Positions 46,936-57,362 of a stretch of DNA of 64,000 bases are shown here, in pieces (position 1 is the stretch's first letter; each line of letters starts with the position of its first letter). Position numbers and translations under genes: made by a program. Source of the stretch: Sipunculus nudus (lineage: Eukaryota > Annelida > Sipuncula > Golfingiida > Sipunculidae); contig CM049311.1 in the NCBI GenBank assembly GCA_026874595.1, positions 39,559,676 through 39,623,675 on the forward strand, written 5' to 3'. Below the pieces are notes generated by a model. That model was not told where the DNA came from, ran no database searches, and worked only from the letters and a program-made list of their open reading frames with translations.

Positions 46936-49308
46936 TGTCAAACCGAGGGCTGCAATAATCTTTTTCTGTAAAACTGTTGTTTCAAATTCTGCAAAATTGC
47001 AAAAAAAAAAAAAATAATAATAATAAGAAAATTATTCTCAGGTGGCCTTTGTGCAAGTTTTATTTGCTGGATTATTGCACCTTTAAAAATGAAAGGACTG
47101 AGAGATACTTCGGTAAACAAAACTAGTAGATATATTGTGGTAACAGACTGAGCTCTGTGGGAATTTAAGCAGAGCTGTACAGGCAATTTAAATGTGACCG
47201 ATTCATGATTGAGTATAGGAGTGGCATGGTGAATATGTAAGGTGGTTAATACCCACTTCCAATGCCGAAGTGTTCAACTGAAGTGTTTAATGTCTTCACC
47301 AAACAGTGTATAAAACATGACGAAGCACATAGCAGTGGCACAGAAACACAATACAAAAAATAAAAGGTGGCTGACATCTATGAAAAGACAAAGTTAAATA
47401 TATACTTAGTTGTCAGCATATATCAGAAACACACAGCACAAAAAAAGGAAATGTTTACAATAATGATGATAAAACAAACCAGTGTCAAAATGTTTACAAA
47501 ACAAATATACTTGTTGACATGTCCTTTGATACTTCAGCTGAAAGTTCAAAATTCACATATTAATTACTAATCATATCAACTTTAACCCTGCCTGGGCTTT
47601 AGTATTAACGTTTTTACTACTGAAATGCTAAAAATAATACGTGATTTCATGTACCGATAGACGTAACTCAGTACCAGCTGTTGTCACTAAAGCACCGTAA
47701 AGTCCATATGGTGAATCCCTGATATTTGCATATTAGGGCGTCACAAGGCTCCTGACGATTCCCTTGCATTTACATATCAGGCCGTCACACCTCATGTGAA
47801 TGGCATCGTTGCTATGAGAACTCTAACAGAGGTCCCATATGCAAATAGACGGCTCGACCGCTTGGTAACATTTGCAGTGAAAACATGTATTCAGGAACTC
47901 CATACATGAACCATTGTGCCCTGCGATATATCTCTGTTGTACGAACATTACAGTCCAAAGGCCAAATGTAAGTGCATTGTAGACACTATCCGAACGATTT
48001 TGTAATGTGTATTTGTTAGTGTTCAAGTTACACTTACTGACTGCGTTCGTCCCGTGTGCACCTGAATATCTCACACTGAATGGCTGGGCTAGAGATATTT
48101 TTTAACAAGCCTGCTCTGAAAAGCGATGGTCTGACAAACTAAGGCTGAGGGGTTATAGTGTTGAAAGCCTTGCCGTTCTCCAAATAGGCGAGGACCTAAA
48201 AATATAAAGACTGATTAAATGGGAATATCAATAGCCAGCTGGAAGCCCGCAACAGGCTGTAACTGAATGAACTATGTTGCTTTTTAAAAAGATTCTGGGA
48301 AATACCGCTAATTACTCCTAACGTCACTGGAAAAGCCCCATTTTAGCAAGGCGGTGATGTGTGGCGCTGACCGTCCCGTGCTGACTGGAGTTTACCAGTC
48401 GATGTAACAGTCGGCCAAGGAGTCGTATATTAGATTTATAATTTGCCGCGAGGTGGCAGTACCTGTTCTAAGCTTTGCGATACAGAAAAGTAAGTTTGAT
48501 AGTTCTGTTTGTGGGAGGAATTACGTTTTAACATATTATCCACTGGGCCAGTCTATATCAACTTGTATTTATATCAACTTGTATCAACAGTTGAACAAAT
48601 ATCTGAGATTCAAATAGCATACCCATCATAAGTTAATATGCATAAATACACTTAACATTATCCACCATTTTCATAATATTCACTAAGGAATATCTGAGAT
48701 CATGCTTCATAACCCAAGGGTAAACACGTACACATGGACCACTGCTCCTGAATCCAAAGACCTTTCACTGACGATCACAGACTGCTGGACCATCTAGGGC
48801 TTACACTCATTACAATCCACTGCGCTCCTATCTGGTGCCGTAAAACCAAAAACCAGAAAACTTGCATCTCAGGTTGAACGAACCTCTGCGCGGTCATATC
48901 GTGCTAGCCAGTACCCGAAACTTTCCGTAAAAAGTTTACCGTAAGTATAAAAAAACAATTCAGGGCTGACGCTAGGTGGCTCTACCACATAAATAACTGG
49001 TGTTCATATCCAGCATATGTGTTAGATAAATCCGTGAATAAAACGTATCTGTATTCTGTTTTTTTTCCTTTCAAGTGGCATCTGTAATTTTTCTTAACAT
49101 TTTGAAAAAAATGTCAGCTTAAAAAATTGTAGCCAAAGTCTATAAGTATGTGTAAACAGATTTGGCAACAAGCCAAGACTTTGTCTGTATCTATAAATAG
49201 CTTGGCTGACTTCTAACTATATCAGATTTGCCAACAGGCCAACTTTAAGTCTTTATATATTTTTAGCTTTGGCACACTGCCAGATGTCCGAAATTTTGTT
49301 CACTTAGA
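46936..49308. other. Intergenic sequence, no gene recognised
   Basis: Contains an octamer-like atttgcat at about 47728 and its inverse atgcaaat at about 47838, a related atttacatat between them, and otherwise only short open frames. Near 49140-49270 short tandem phrases (gccaa..ttt.tctgtatctataaatag) recur and are also seen near 52215. Confidence 0.4.
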
Positions 49309-49324
49309 AGGGGGGGGGGGGGGG
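49309..49324. repeat. Poly-G run (16)
   Basis: Uninterrupted G tract. Confidence 0.9.
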
Positions 49325-49954
49325 CAAGTGCCTTCTTCAGCTGAGCTTGGTCAGGCCAGTGCATCTGAATCGAGATGTCTGATGATAATATGGCAAGGCC
49401 AGGCAATTCAGCCAAAATCGTTCGTGTGATAATGTGGGAAGTTACGACCCGCTTATACTCGCTTTATCTTCCTTTATCATAATCAATATGATCGTTCAAT
49501 ACTACGGGAGTTACAGAGTCAAATTCATCCAATTTCTATTGTTTTCAACCATCAATTAAAGCTACCTGGATAACCTTTTGTGGTGATGTATGAATTCCAA
49601 TGTCGTCCATTTCAAACGGTGGCGGAAGTGGCCATCGTTGACAGGTAAGTGATGCGCAGGGGCATGACCTTACGTGACTCATCTGGAATGGCCGCCGTCG
49701 AAAGGTTTTGGTTGAGTTGCCTGTGCGCCTGTGGTTTTACATATCAGCCTGAAATTGTGTATGTCCATTCATCTTCGATGGGTTTCAAATACACAAGACG
49801 GTAGGTGCCATATAGTAATTTTGTTTTGCGTTGTATACATCCGTGCTGGTATATAGGAGTGACTTTTGTATATTGGTACTTGTACTCAGGTTCAAAATGT
49901 TCAGTGCTTGCTTTGTACATGTACAGGCCACACATGTTCTTGAAAGTAAGCAAG

Positions 49955-50045
49955 ATTTTTCAAATAACGGTCAAGCATGTTATCATGGAAGCATCATACC
50001 TGATGTATATCTCATTGCACAGGTTCGCTTTAGGCATGTAAGCCT
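49955..50045 (+). repeat. Short dispersed repeat, second copy
   Basis: Matches 15955-16050 in gttatcatggaagcat, attgcacaggtt and the ..taagcc..tgt block. Two overlapping open frames (78 and 101 codons) across it are not convincing genes. Confidence 0.5.
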
Positions 50046-50720
50046 TGTTTTTACTACAGAAATTCATGCAATCCCCGAATTAATATATAGTATTCTCCAT
50101 GGCATCCCAGTACGACATAACAGCGGATTTGTTTGAAAATTGAGTGATGCATTTTGCATAATATCTTTTACTTTCTCAATCAGAGGTCACCAGAGTCCCC
50201 CTTTTCAACTGATTGTCTGTTTACTGGAGGTCATCTGTAAAAGAGTTCAATGCAGGATAAATGTATTATTTTTCCCAGCTAACTTTAAGTCATATGTATC
50301 CAAAGGGAACTGCGCTTTACCCTTCTGACAGTCGGAGCTGTACACCAATGATAACCACAAGATCAGAACTCAGACACTTGTAGCATGTCGCTCGCACAGG
50401 TTTAGGATATCTGTTTGAGAGCATGAATTTATATGACGTTCTCTAACTGTGTATGAATTTGTTACCCATTGTTGCTGATATGGTCATTTATTTGTTAAAA
50501 TAAGGCTATCTTAGAATTCACATATTAGAAACAAACATAACGTTATCTGTGAAGAATTTCTGTATTCATTTTGTTTTTAAACATGTATTTTTAATTTGAT
50601 CTCTTAAGTTGAAACACTAACACGCTCAACGAATGAATAAAAATGGAAACATTATTTACAAAAGCAAATGCCGTTGCATTTGAACCCAATTTCTTCTAAT
50701 GTATTACGGGCACAAGCATG
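50046..50720. other. Intergenic sequence, nothing recognised
   Basis: AT-rich, with no repeat or coding signal supported. Confidence 0.35.
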
Positions 50721-50724
50721 CAGG

Positions 50725-51258
50725 TCCCGTTTGATCTTTTCCCCGCCCTTCCCGTTTTTTCTTACCTCCGTCCGTCCCGTTTGTTCTTTCCTCCGTCCGT
50801 CCCGTTTGTTCTTTCCTCCGTCTGTCCCTCTTTTATAACTACGTCCGTCCCGTTTGTTCTTTCCTCCGTCCGTCCCGCTTTTTCTTTCCTCCGTCCGTCC
50901 CCCTTTTTATAAACCTCCGCCCTTCCCGTTTGTTCTTTCCTCCGTCCGTCCCGTTTGTTCTTTCCTCCGTCTGTCCCTCTTTTATAACTACGTCCGTCCC
51001 GTTTGTTCTTTCCTCCGTCCGTCCCGTTTGTTCTTTCCTCCGCCCGTCCCCGTTTGTTCTTTCCTCCGTCCGTCCCCCTTTTTTTTAAACCTCCGTCCGT
51101 CCCGTTTGCTCTTTCCTCCATCCGTCCCGTTTGTTTTTCCCTTTCGACCGTCCCCATGTGTTCTTCCCCTTCGCCCGTCCCCGTGTGTTCTTCCCCTTCG
51201 CCCGTCCCCGTGGTTCTTCCCCTTCGCCCGTCCCCGTTCGTTCTTTCCTTTTGTTTAA
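50725..51258. repeat. 25-bp minisatellite array 1
   Basis: Units of the type tttgttctttcctccgtccg + tcccg, about 21 copies, with variants such as a tataactacgtccg unit. Because 25 is not a multiple of three, three units make a 25-codon period with few stops, so long artefactual frames open on both strands (plus 50854-51258, minus 50762-51157). It is directly followed by a 5'-truncated family 3 element. Confidence 0.95.
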
Positions 51259-51275
51259 TATTGCACTGAAATACT

Positions 51276-52175
51276 CCTAGGGTAGTGCTCTCTTAAATTT
51301 GTTCAAATGGTCTCTGTTCAGTGAAATTTGGCCGATTTATGGGAAGCTGAATATAGTCAAATGCAATAGCAGCCCATTTCTGCTAAGTGGCTACAAAGAT
51401 CTTCTCAAAAACCACTGGTCTTTAATCTCACACATGAATGATCCTTAGGTGTTGATAATTCAAATTTGTTCAAATGGTTTTGATTAAGTGATTTTTTTAG
51501 ATTTTATACTGGAAATGTTAAAAAAGAAATCAAAATCTTCTTCTCCGAAACTGTCCAGCCAAATTGTCAAATATTTCACAGAAATGAACCCCAAAACAAT
51601 CTCTCGCAAATTGTTGGAATGGCTCCAGTTCGGTAATTTTTGGCCGAGTTACAGGAGGTTTAACTTCTCATCTGTTCAAAAAAGCATACTAAACTTAAAA
51701 TCTCAGAAAAAGCTGGAGCTGTCACCACCAGATTTTATGCCAATATTTGTCACACGAGTCATATCTGAAATTGAGGTGTTGGCGGCGCCACCTACATTGA
51801 TCTGTTTTTACAAGCAAAAATGTAAGTTTAGACTCTTCTAGCTTATACACTGTTTTTTTTAAGAAACTGTTAAGCTGTTTGGTTTAAACTTTACAAGAAT
51901 TGTTCTATGTTATTGTTTTGTCAGTTTTATAAGGATAGAATAGTAAATCCAGCTTTAAAAAAGTAGTGTAGCCAATTGAAAGAGGGCTTTTAATGTTTGA
52001 AAACAGATTTGGCAGCATGGCAAGTTTCAACATGACAAGTCAAGAGGTCAATCAGTGCACCCAGGTGCAGTCCAGACATCACCATGGCAACTGACATGGC
52101 TCTGCCTGCTCTCCAGATACAGTCTAGACGTCTAGACAATGAGTCTAGACACATCGTCTAGATGTCTAGAACCTG
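51276..52175 (+). mobile_element. Short interspersed element, family 3 (5' end replaced by minisatellite)
   Basis: Shares the family blocks gccaaattgt.aaatatttcacagaaatg, ttttggccgagttacagga and ggtg..ggcgccacctac, plus a distal part (aagtcaagaggtca.tcagt, ccagacatc.cc, tggcaactgac, tctagacacatcgtctaga) shared with 55805-56615. The 117-codon frame at 51488 lies within it and is not a gene. Confidence 0.65.
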
Positions 52176-52509
52176 CCAACTGTGTCAGAATTTACAATAG
52201 GTCAAGTTACGCTCTGTATCTATAAATAACTTTGGCAGACTGCCAACCATTTCAGTCTGTAAGAGCTAGTGGTGCAGTTACATGTGGGACATTAGGTACC
52301 CATGGCCTGGGGGAAAGCTGACCCTCCATTGCCAGGATGCATGAATATTTGTAACACAATACGAAGGCTAAAAAAACTTGTTAGCTTCCTGGGAATATAT
52401 TAGGTAGGTGTATAGTCCTTAAAGTACAATTACATACAATTGTGTTGATATGCTTACATTATGTGATGGTTCTTTAATCAGATTTAGCATCCAGTAAGCA
52501 TTTGATATT

Positions 52510-53000
52510 AGGGTCCCGTTTGACAAGCGGGTGCTCTATAATGATCACTGTGTTAGTCCATCGGTTAGTCCGTCATTTGATCAGTTTGTCAGTTACGCTT
52601 ATTTTCATGCATGATATCTCAACAGAAGCACAATGGATCTTTCTCAAATTCACAGGGATGATTCAAGATTGGTATCTATGAGGACTCCATCCCTTTAAAT
52701 TTTCAGACCCGCCAAAAATTCAATGATTTTCTTTCTCTTAGAATATCGCAGAGAATACAATGGACTTTTTCCAAATTCACAGGGATGATTGGTAGCTATT
52801 AGGGCTCTGTCCCTATCGAATTTCAGACCCACAAAAATATAAAATGACCACCACAGCACAATAAGTGATTTTCTTTCACATGTCACATTCCAAAGAGAAT
52901 GCCCCCCATACTGGCTGGGGCCAGTTGACAAGGCATTTATGAGCCAAATGTCTGTCGATTTGCAGACATTGTCTTTAAAATATACCGAGACCATCTGTTC
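52510..53000 (+). repeat. Dispersed-type repeat with two ~130-bp internal units
   Basis: Starts near gggtcccgtttgac + aagcgggtgctc and has a ttagtccgtc run. The block acaatgga.ttt..caaattcacagggatgatt..ttcagaccc occurs twice, near 52630 and 52755. Its build resembles the other short elements here, but no second copy in the window fixes its borders. Confidence 0.4.
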
Positions 53001-53231
53001 CCTTAAAATTCAAAGTTATAGTTATTGTAAGCCTTGCAGTAAAACAGTTGTACATAAGATGATTTGAAAGTACATCTGCTTGATGTACACCACCTATGGA
53101 TGCAGCAACTGGTCAGGATGGAACTGAAAAAGGGTGAAAATTGAAACCAGTTGATTAAAACCTGTAGCCTTTATTGAAGTTTAAAGACCACAGGTTGTTT
53201 GTTACGCAAGAAAGTTTAGGTTGTCAGACAC

Positions 53232-53865
53232 TTTTTAGTGAACCTGTGAGCCTATGCGATGGCGCGGCGTCGTCCGTCCGCCGTCCATGGCTGGCTGTCC
53301 GCCGTCCATGGCTGTAAGCCAGAAACCGTCAGAGCTAGCAACTCCAAATTACATGTAAGAATTAGTCACATGTGAAACTTGGTGCCCTAGAGCTTATTAT
53401 TGGGTATCTGCATTAATTTAGATTTTATAGAGAAAAAAGCTTAGAAACCTTTAAAAAATCTTCTTCTCCGAAATTGTCCAGCCAAATTGTTCAATATTTC
53501 ACAGAAATTATCCCAGAAATGATCTTTCTCAAGTTTGTTCGAATGGTTCCAGTTCGGTGATTTTTGGCCGAGTTATAGGAAATTGAACTTAGTCATCTGT
53601 CAAAAAAATCACACTAAAATTAAAATCTCAGAAACGGCTGGAGACATCATCACCAAAACATTTATGACAATGTTTGGCAATTAAGTAATATCTGAAATTG
53701 AGTTATTGTTGGCTCCACCTACAATGATTTTTTTAAAGCAAAAATGTAATTTTAGACTCTTGTAGCTTATACACTGTTTATGAAGAAATTATTAAGCTGA
53801 TTGGTTTAAACTTTTCAAGAAATAGAAGTTTTCTTGACAGATGTACATGTACAGCCTTTTTTAGC
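53232..53865 (+). mobile_element. Short interspersed element, family 3
   Basis: Starts ttttagtgaacctgtgagcc + tatgcgatggcgcggcgtcg and carries the typical internal blocks to about 53830. It is immediately followed by the family 4 element. Confidence 0.65.
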
Positions 53866-53868
53866 CCT

Positions 53869-54894
53869 CAGCTCATAGGCTGATGGGCTATTGTCGTCAC
53901 CAAAGCTGTCTGTCTGTCTGTCCGTTTGTCTGTCCGTCCGGTGTCCGTCCGGCGTCCGTTAGCGGGATATCTCTAAAAGGATTCACTGTTGGAATTTTAT
54001 TTCATCAGTGAAGATGTATATCAACAAAATCTTGGTCAAGTTGGAAGATTGGTGACCTTGACCTATTTTTCTTTGTTTTAGAGCTGATTATACAAAACAC
54101 TCAGAAGCTTATATCTCAGGAAGCATTGTGTGGATTTTCACAAAACTTACTATGATCATTTGGAATGATGGTCTGTACATGCTGCATAATTTTGGTGGCA
54201 CCACCTACAATTTCTTTTATTTTTAATGAATTTTTATCGGATATTTCAATTTTGGCCTTTTGTGCAGATATCCCCAAAGGTATTCAACACAGGAACATCA
54301 TTTCTTCAGTGCTATTGCATATTTACAAAATCTTGGTCAAGTTCAAAGATTGGTGATCTTGACCTACAATTCAATGTCACAGAGCTTAGAAAAGAAAAAA
54401 AACTTAGGAGCTTATTTCTCAGGAAGCATTTGGTGGATTGTAATGAAATATGGTACATACCTCTCCAATTTAAATTTATAACTGATTATCAGCTTTTGCT
54501 AATATTCTAGTTTCGCAATGCGATGCTCACAGATACTGGCCTAATGTTTGGTCTGTGGGCGCATAATGACCACTTACAGATCGAGTTCGCGTTTCGTCCC
54601 AATTGACCTATTTTTGACCATATGACAGATCCTGAACAAAGAAAATTTCATGAAAAACAGATTTTTTTTACTAATGCACATGTATGGACTTTTTTCACAA
54701 TGCCTGCAGATACTAGCCTGATTTTTGGTGTGTTGCTTGATATTGACCCGTTACAGATCGAGTTTGCATTTTGCCCTCGTTGACCGACTTTTGACCACAT
54801 GACAGCTCCTGAACTTAAAATTTATTACAAAATTTAACAAATATTTCTAATTTGCTCCAGGCGGGGGCATTCGTGTCGTTCCGACACATCTAGT
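53869..54894 (+). mobile_element. Helitron-like (HINE-type) element, family 4
   Basis: Starts ttagccctcagctcataggc followed by a gtctgtctgtccg run. Near its end is a perfect 6-bp stem gtgtcg-ttc-cgacac, then at, ctag and t. The hairpin directly before ctag is the Helitron-like 3' signature seen in family 1. The interior holds two related domains (gatattt.aattttggcc, ggtcaagtt.aagattggtga.cttgacct). The 25-bp minisatellite begins at its 3' end. It is non-coding. Confidence 0.7.
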
Positions 54895-55804
54895 TTGTTC
54901 TTTCTTCCCTTTGTTCCTTCCTCCGTCGGTCCTGTTTGTTTTTTTTCTCCGTCTTTCCCGTTTGTTATTTCCTCCGTCTGTCCCGTTTCTTCTTCCTTCG
55001 TCCATCCCGTTTGTTCTTACCTCCGTCCGTCCCCGTTTGATCTTTTCTTCATCCGTCCCGTTTGTTCTTTCCTCCTCATCTCCCTGTTTGTTCATTCCTC
55101 CGTCCGTCCCCGTTTGTTCTTTCCTCGGTCCCTCCCCGTTCTTCTTTCCTCCGTCCGTCCCGTTTGTACTTTCCTCTGTCCGTCCTGTTTGTTCTTTCCT
55201 CCGCCCGTCCCGTTTGATCTTTTTCTCTTTCCGCCTTTTTTTTGTTCTTTGCTCGTTTGTTCTTTCCTCTCTCCGTCCGTCTTGTATGTTTTCCTCCGTC
55301 CGTCCCGTTTGTTCTTATCTCCGTCCGTCCTGTTTGTTCTTACCTCCGTCCCGTCCGTCCCCTTTGTTCTTTCCTCCTTTTGTTCTTAACTCCGCATGTC
55401 CCCGTGTGTGTTTTTTCTCTGTCCGTCCCATTTTTTCTTTCCTTCGTCCGTCCCGTTTGTTCTATCCTCCGTTCGTGCCGTGTGATCTTTCCTTAGTCCA
55501 TTAAACTGGTACAACCTTGTTCTTTCCTCCGTCCGCCCCGTTTGTTCTTTCCTCCGTCCGCCCCGTTTGTTTTTCCTCCGTCCGTCTAGTTTGTTCTTTC
55601 CTCCGCCCGTCTCATTTGTTCTTTCCTCCATCCGTCCTGTTTGTTCTTTCCTCCGTTTGTTCTTTCCTGAGTCTGTCTCGTTTGTTTTTTCATACGTCCA
55701 TCCCAATTTGTTCTTTCCTCCGTCAGCTCGGTTTGTTTTTCCTCCGTCCGTTCGGTTTGTACTTTACTCGGCGCGTTCCCGTTTGTTTTTTTTCTCCGTC
55801 CGCC
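54893..55804. repeat. 25-bp minisatellite array 2
   Basis: About 36 units of the same consensus as array 1, more diverged. It runs from the 3' end of the family 4 element straight into the 5' end of a family 3 element. It produces open frames of up to 197 codons on the plus strand and 106 on the minus strand that are repeat artefacts. Confidence 0.95.
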
Positions 55805-56615
55805 TTTTTTAGCGGTTCCTGTGAACTTATGCGATGGTGCGGCGTCGTCCGTCTTGCGTCGTCTGTACGTTAACCATAGCTATCACAAAAACGGCAGGGG
55901 CAAGCAACTCCAATTTTTTGGCAAATAACCAGTTTATATTTTTCTAACTGCATTTACTTAGATTTTGTAGGGAAAAAGATAAAAAAAAGCTTAATAATCT
56001 TCTTCTCCGAAAATGTCAAGCCACATTGTCAAAAAAACTTCACAGAAATGATCCCGAAACAATCTCTCTCAAGTTTATTCGAATGGTTCCAGTGAAAGAA
56101 TTTTTGGCCGAGTTACAGGAGGTTGAACTTAGTTATCTGTCCAAAAAAGCACACTAAAATTAAAATCTCAGAAACGGTTGGACCTATCATCACCAAATTT
56201 TATGCCAATGTTTGTCACAAAAGATATATCTGAAATTTAGGTATTGGTGGCGCCACCTACGTTGATCTGTTTTTTACAAGCAAAAATGTAATTTTAGACT
56301 CTACTAGCTTATACACTGTTTTATGATGAAACTGTTAAGCTGATGCCTGATGGTTTAAACTTTACAAGAATTATTCTATGGTAAGGTTCTGCCAGTTTCA
56401 TAAGAAAAGATTGGGTAAATGCAGCTTTTAAAAAGCAATGTTGCCAATTGAGAAAGGCTTTCAGTGTTTGAAAACATTTGACAGCATGATAAGTTTTAAC
56501 AGCCAAGTCAAGAGGTCACTCAGTTCAAACAGGTGAGGTCCAGACATCCCCAAGGCAACTGACCTGGCTCTGTCTGGTGTCTAGACACATCGTCTAGACG
56601 CAGAATGCCCAGATT
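55805..56615 (+). mobile_element. Short interspersed element, family 3 (near-complete)
   Basis: Starts ttttttagcggttcctgtga + acttatgcgatggtgcggcg and carries all family blocks, including attggtggcgccacctac and the distal tctagacacatcgtctagac. It is non-coding. Confidence 0.7.
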
Positions 56616-56670
56616 AGAACTAGTGGTACTATATCTTTTAGAAAAATGTTTGAAAAAAACTTGGTTTGCA

Positions 56671-57120
56671 TTTTTAGCAAATCTGTGAGCTTATGGGATG
56701 GTGTAGCGTCGTCCGTCGTCCGTCGTGCGTCATAGCTATCTCAAAAAGGGTAGGAGCTAGCATCACCAATTTTTTTGCAAAAAAATAGTCATCTAAAAAA
56801 AATCTATTGGATTTTGCTTATTTCTTGGCTAACTGCAGTTCCTGCAGGGAAAAGGCTAAAAAAAATTTTAAAATGTTCTTCTCCGAAACCATGCTGCCAA
56901 TTTGTCCATTCATCTGTCCCATTTATCCTCCCTGGCAAAAAGAACATATCCAAAATATCCTGACTGATACATCCTAGTTGTAAAATGTCCTAGTCCAAAA
57001 CGTGCAGGTCCAAAACGACCATTTTGCTGAAATCATAATGACGAAGGTAGATATGCAGGAAATGAGGGGATCAATATTAAATTATAAAAATAAACCTCCA
57101 TTCATACTCCCAAACTTTGC
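56671..57120 (+). mobile_element. Short interspersed element, family 3 (partial)
   Basis: Starts tttttagcaaatctgtgagc + ttatgggatggtg and follows the family to about 56900, after which it diverges. It is followed by gcacaggttcgcattaggcc-type sequence (shared with 15955 and 49955) and by minisatellite array 3. Confidence 0.55.
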
Positions 57121-57146
57121 ACAGGTTCGCATTAGGCCTGTAGGTT

Positions 57147-57362
57147 TTGTTGTTCTTTCCTCCGCTTGTTTTTTTTTCCCTCCGTCGCCGTTTTTCTTTC
57201 CTTCGTCCGTTCCCGTTTGTTCTTTTCTCCGTCCGCCTTTTTTTGTTCTTTCCTCCGTTTTTTCTTTCCTCCGTCTGTCTCGTTTGTTCTTTCCTCCGTC
57301 CGTTCCGTTTGTTCTTTCCTCCGTCCGTCCAATGTGATCTTTCCTCCGTCCATTAAACTGAT
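57147..57362. repeat. 25-bp minisatellite array 3
   Basis: Eight or nine units of the tttgttctttcctccgtccg + tcccg type. Long frames on both strands here are artefacts. Confidence 0.93.

Noticed and set aside
49831-50136. Plus-strand 101-codon frame
   Set aside because: Overlaps a dispersed repeat shared with 15955-16050; no domain.
50762-51157. Minus-strand 131-codon Lys/Arg/Gly/Thr-rich frame
   Set aside because: Artefact of minisatellite array 1; equally long frames occur on the opposite strand.
54895-55504. Plus-strand open frames of 164 and 197 codons
   Set aside because: They are produced entirely by the 25-bp minisatellite, overlap each other in different frames and show no domain.
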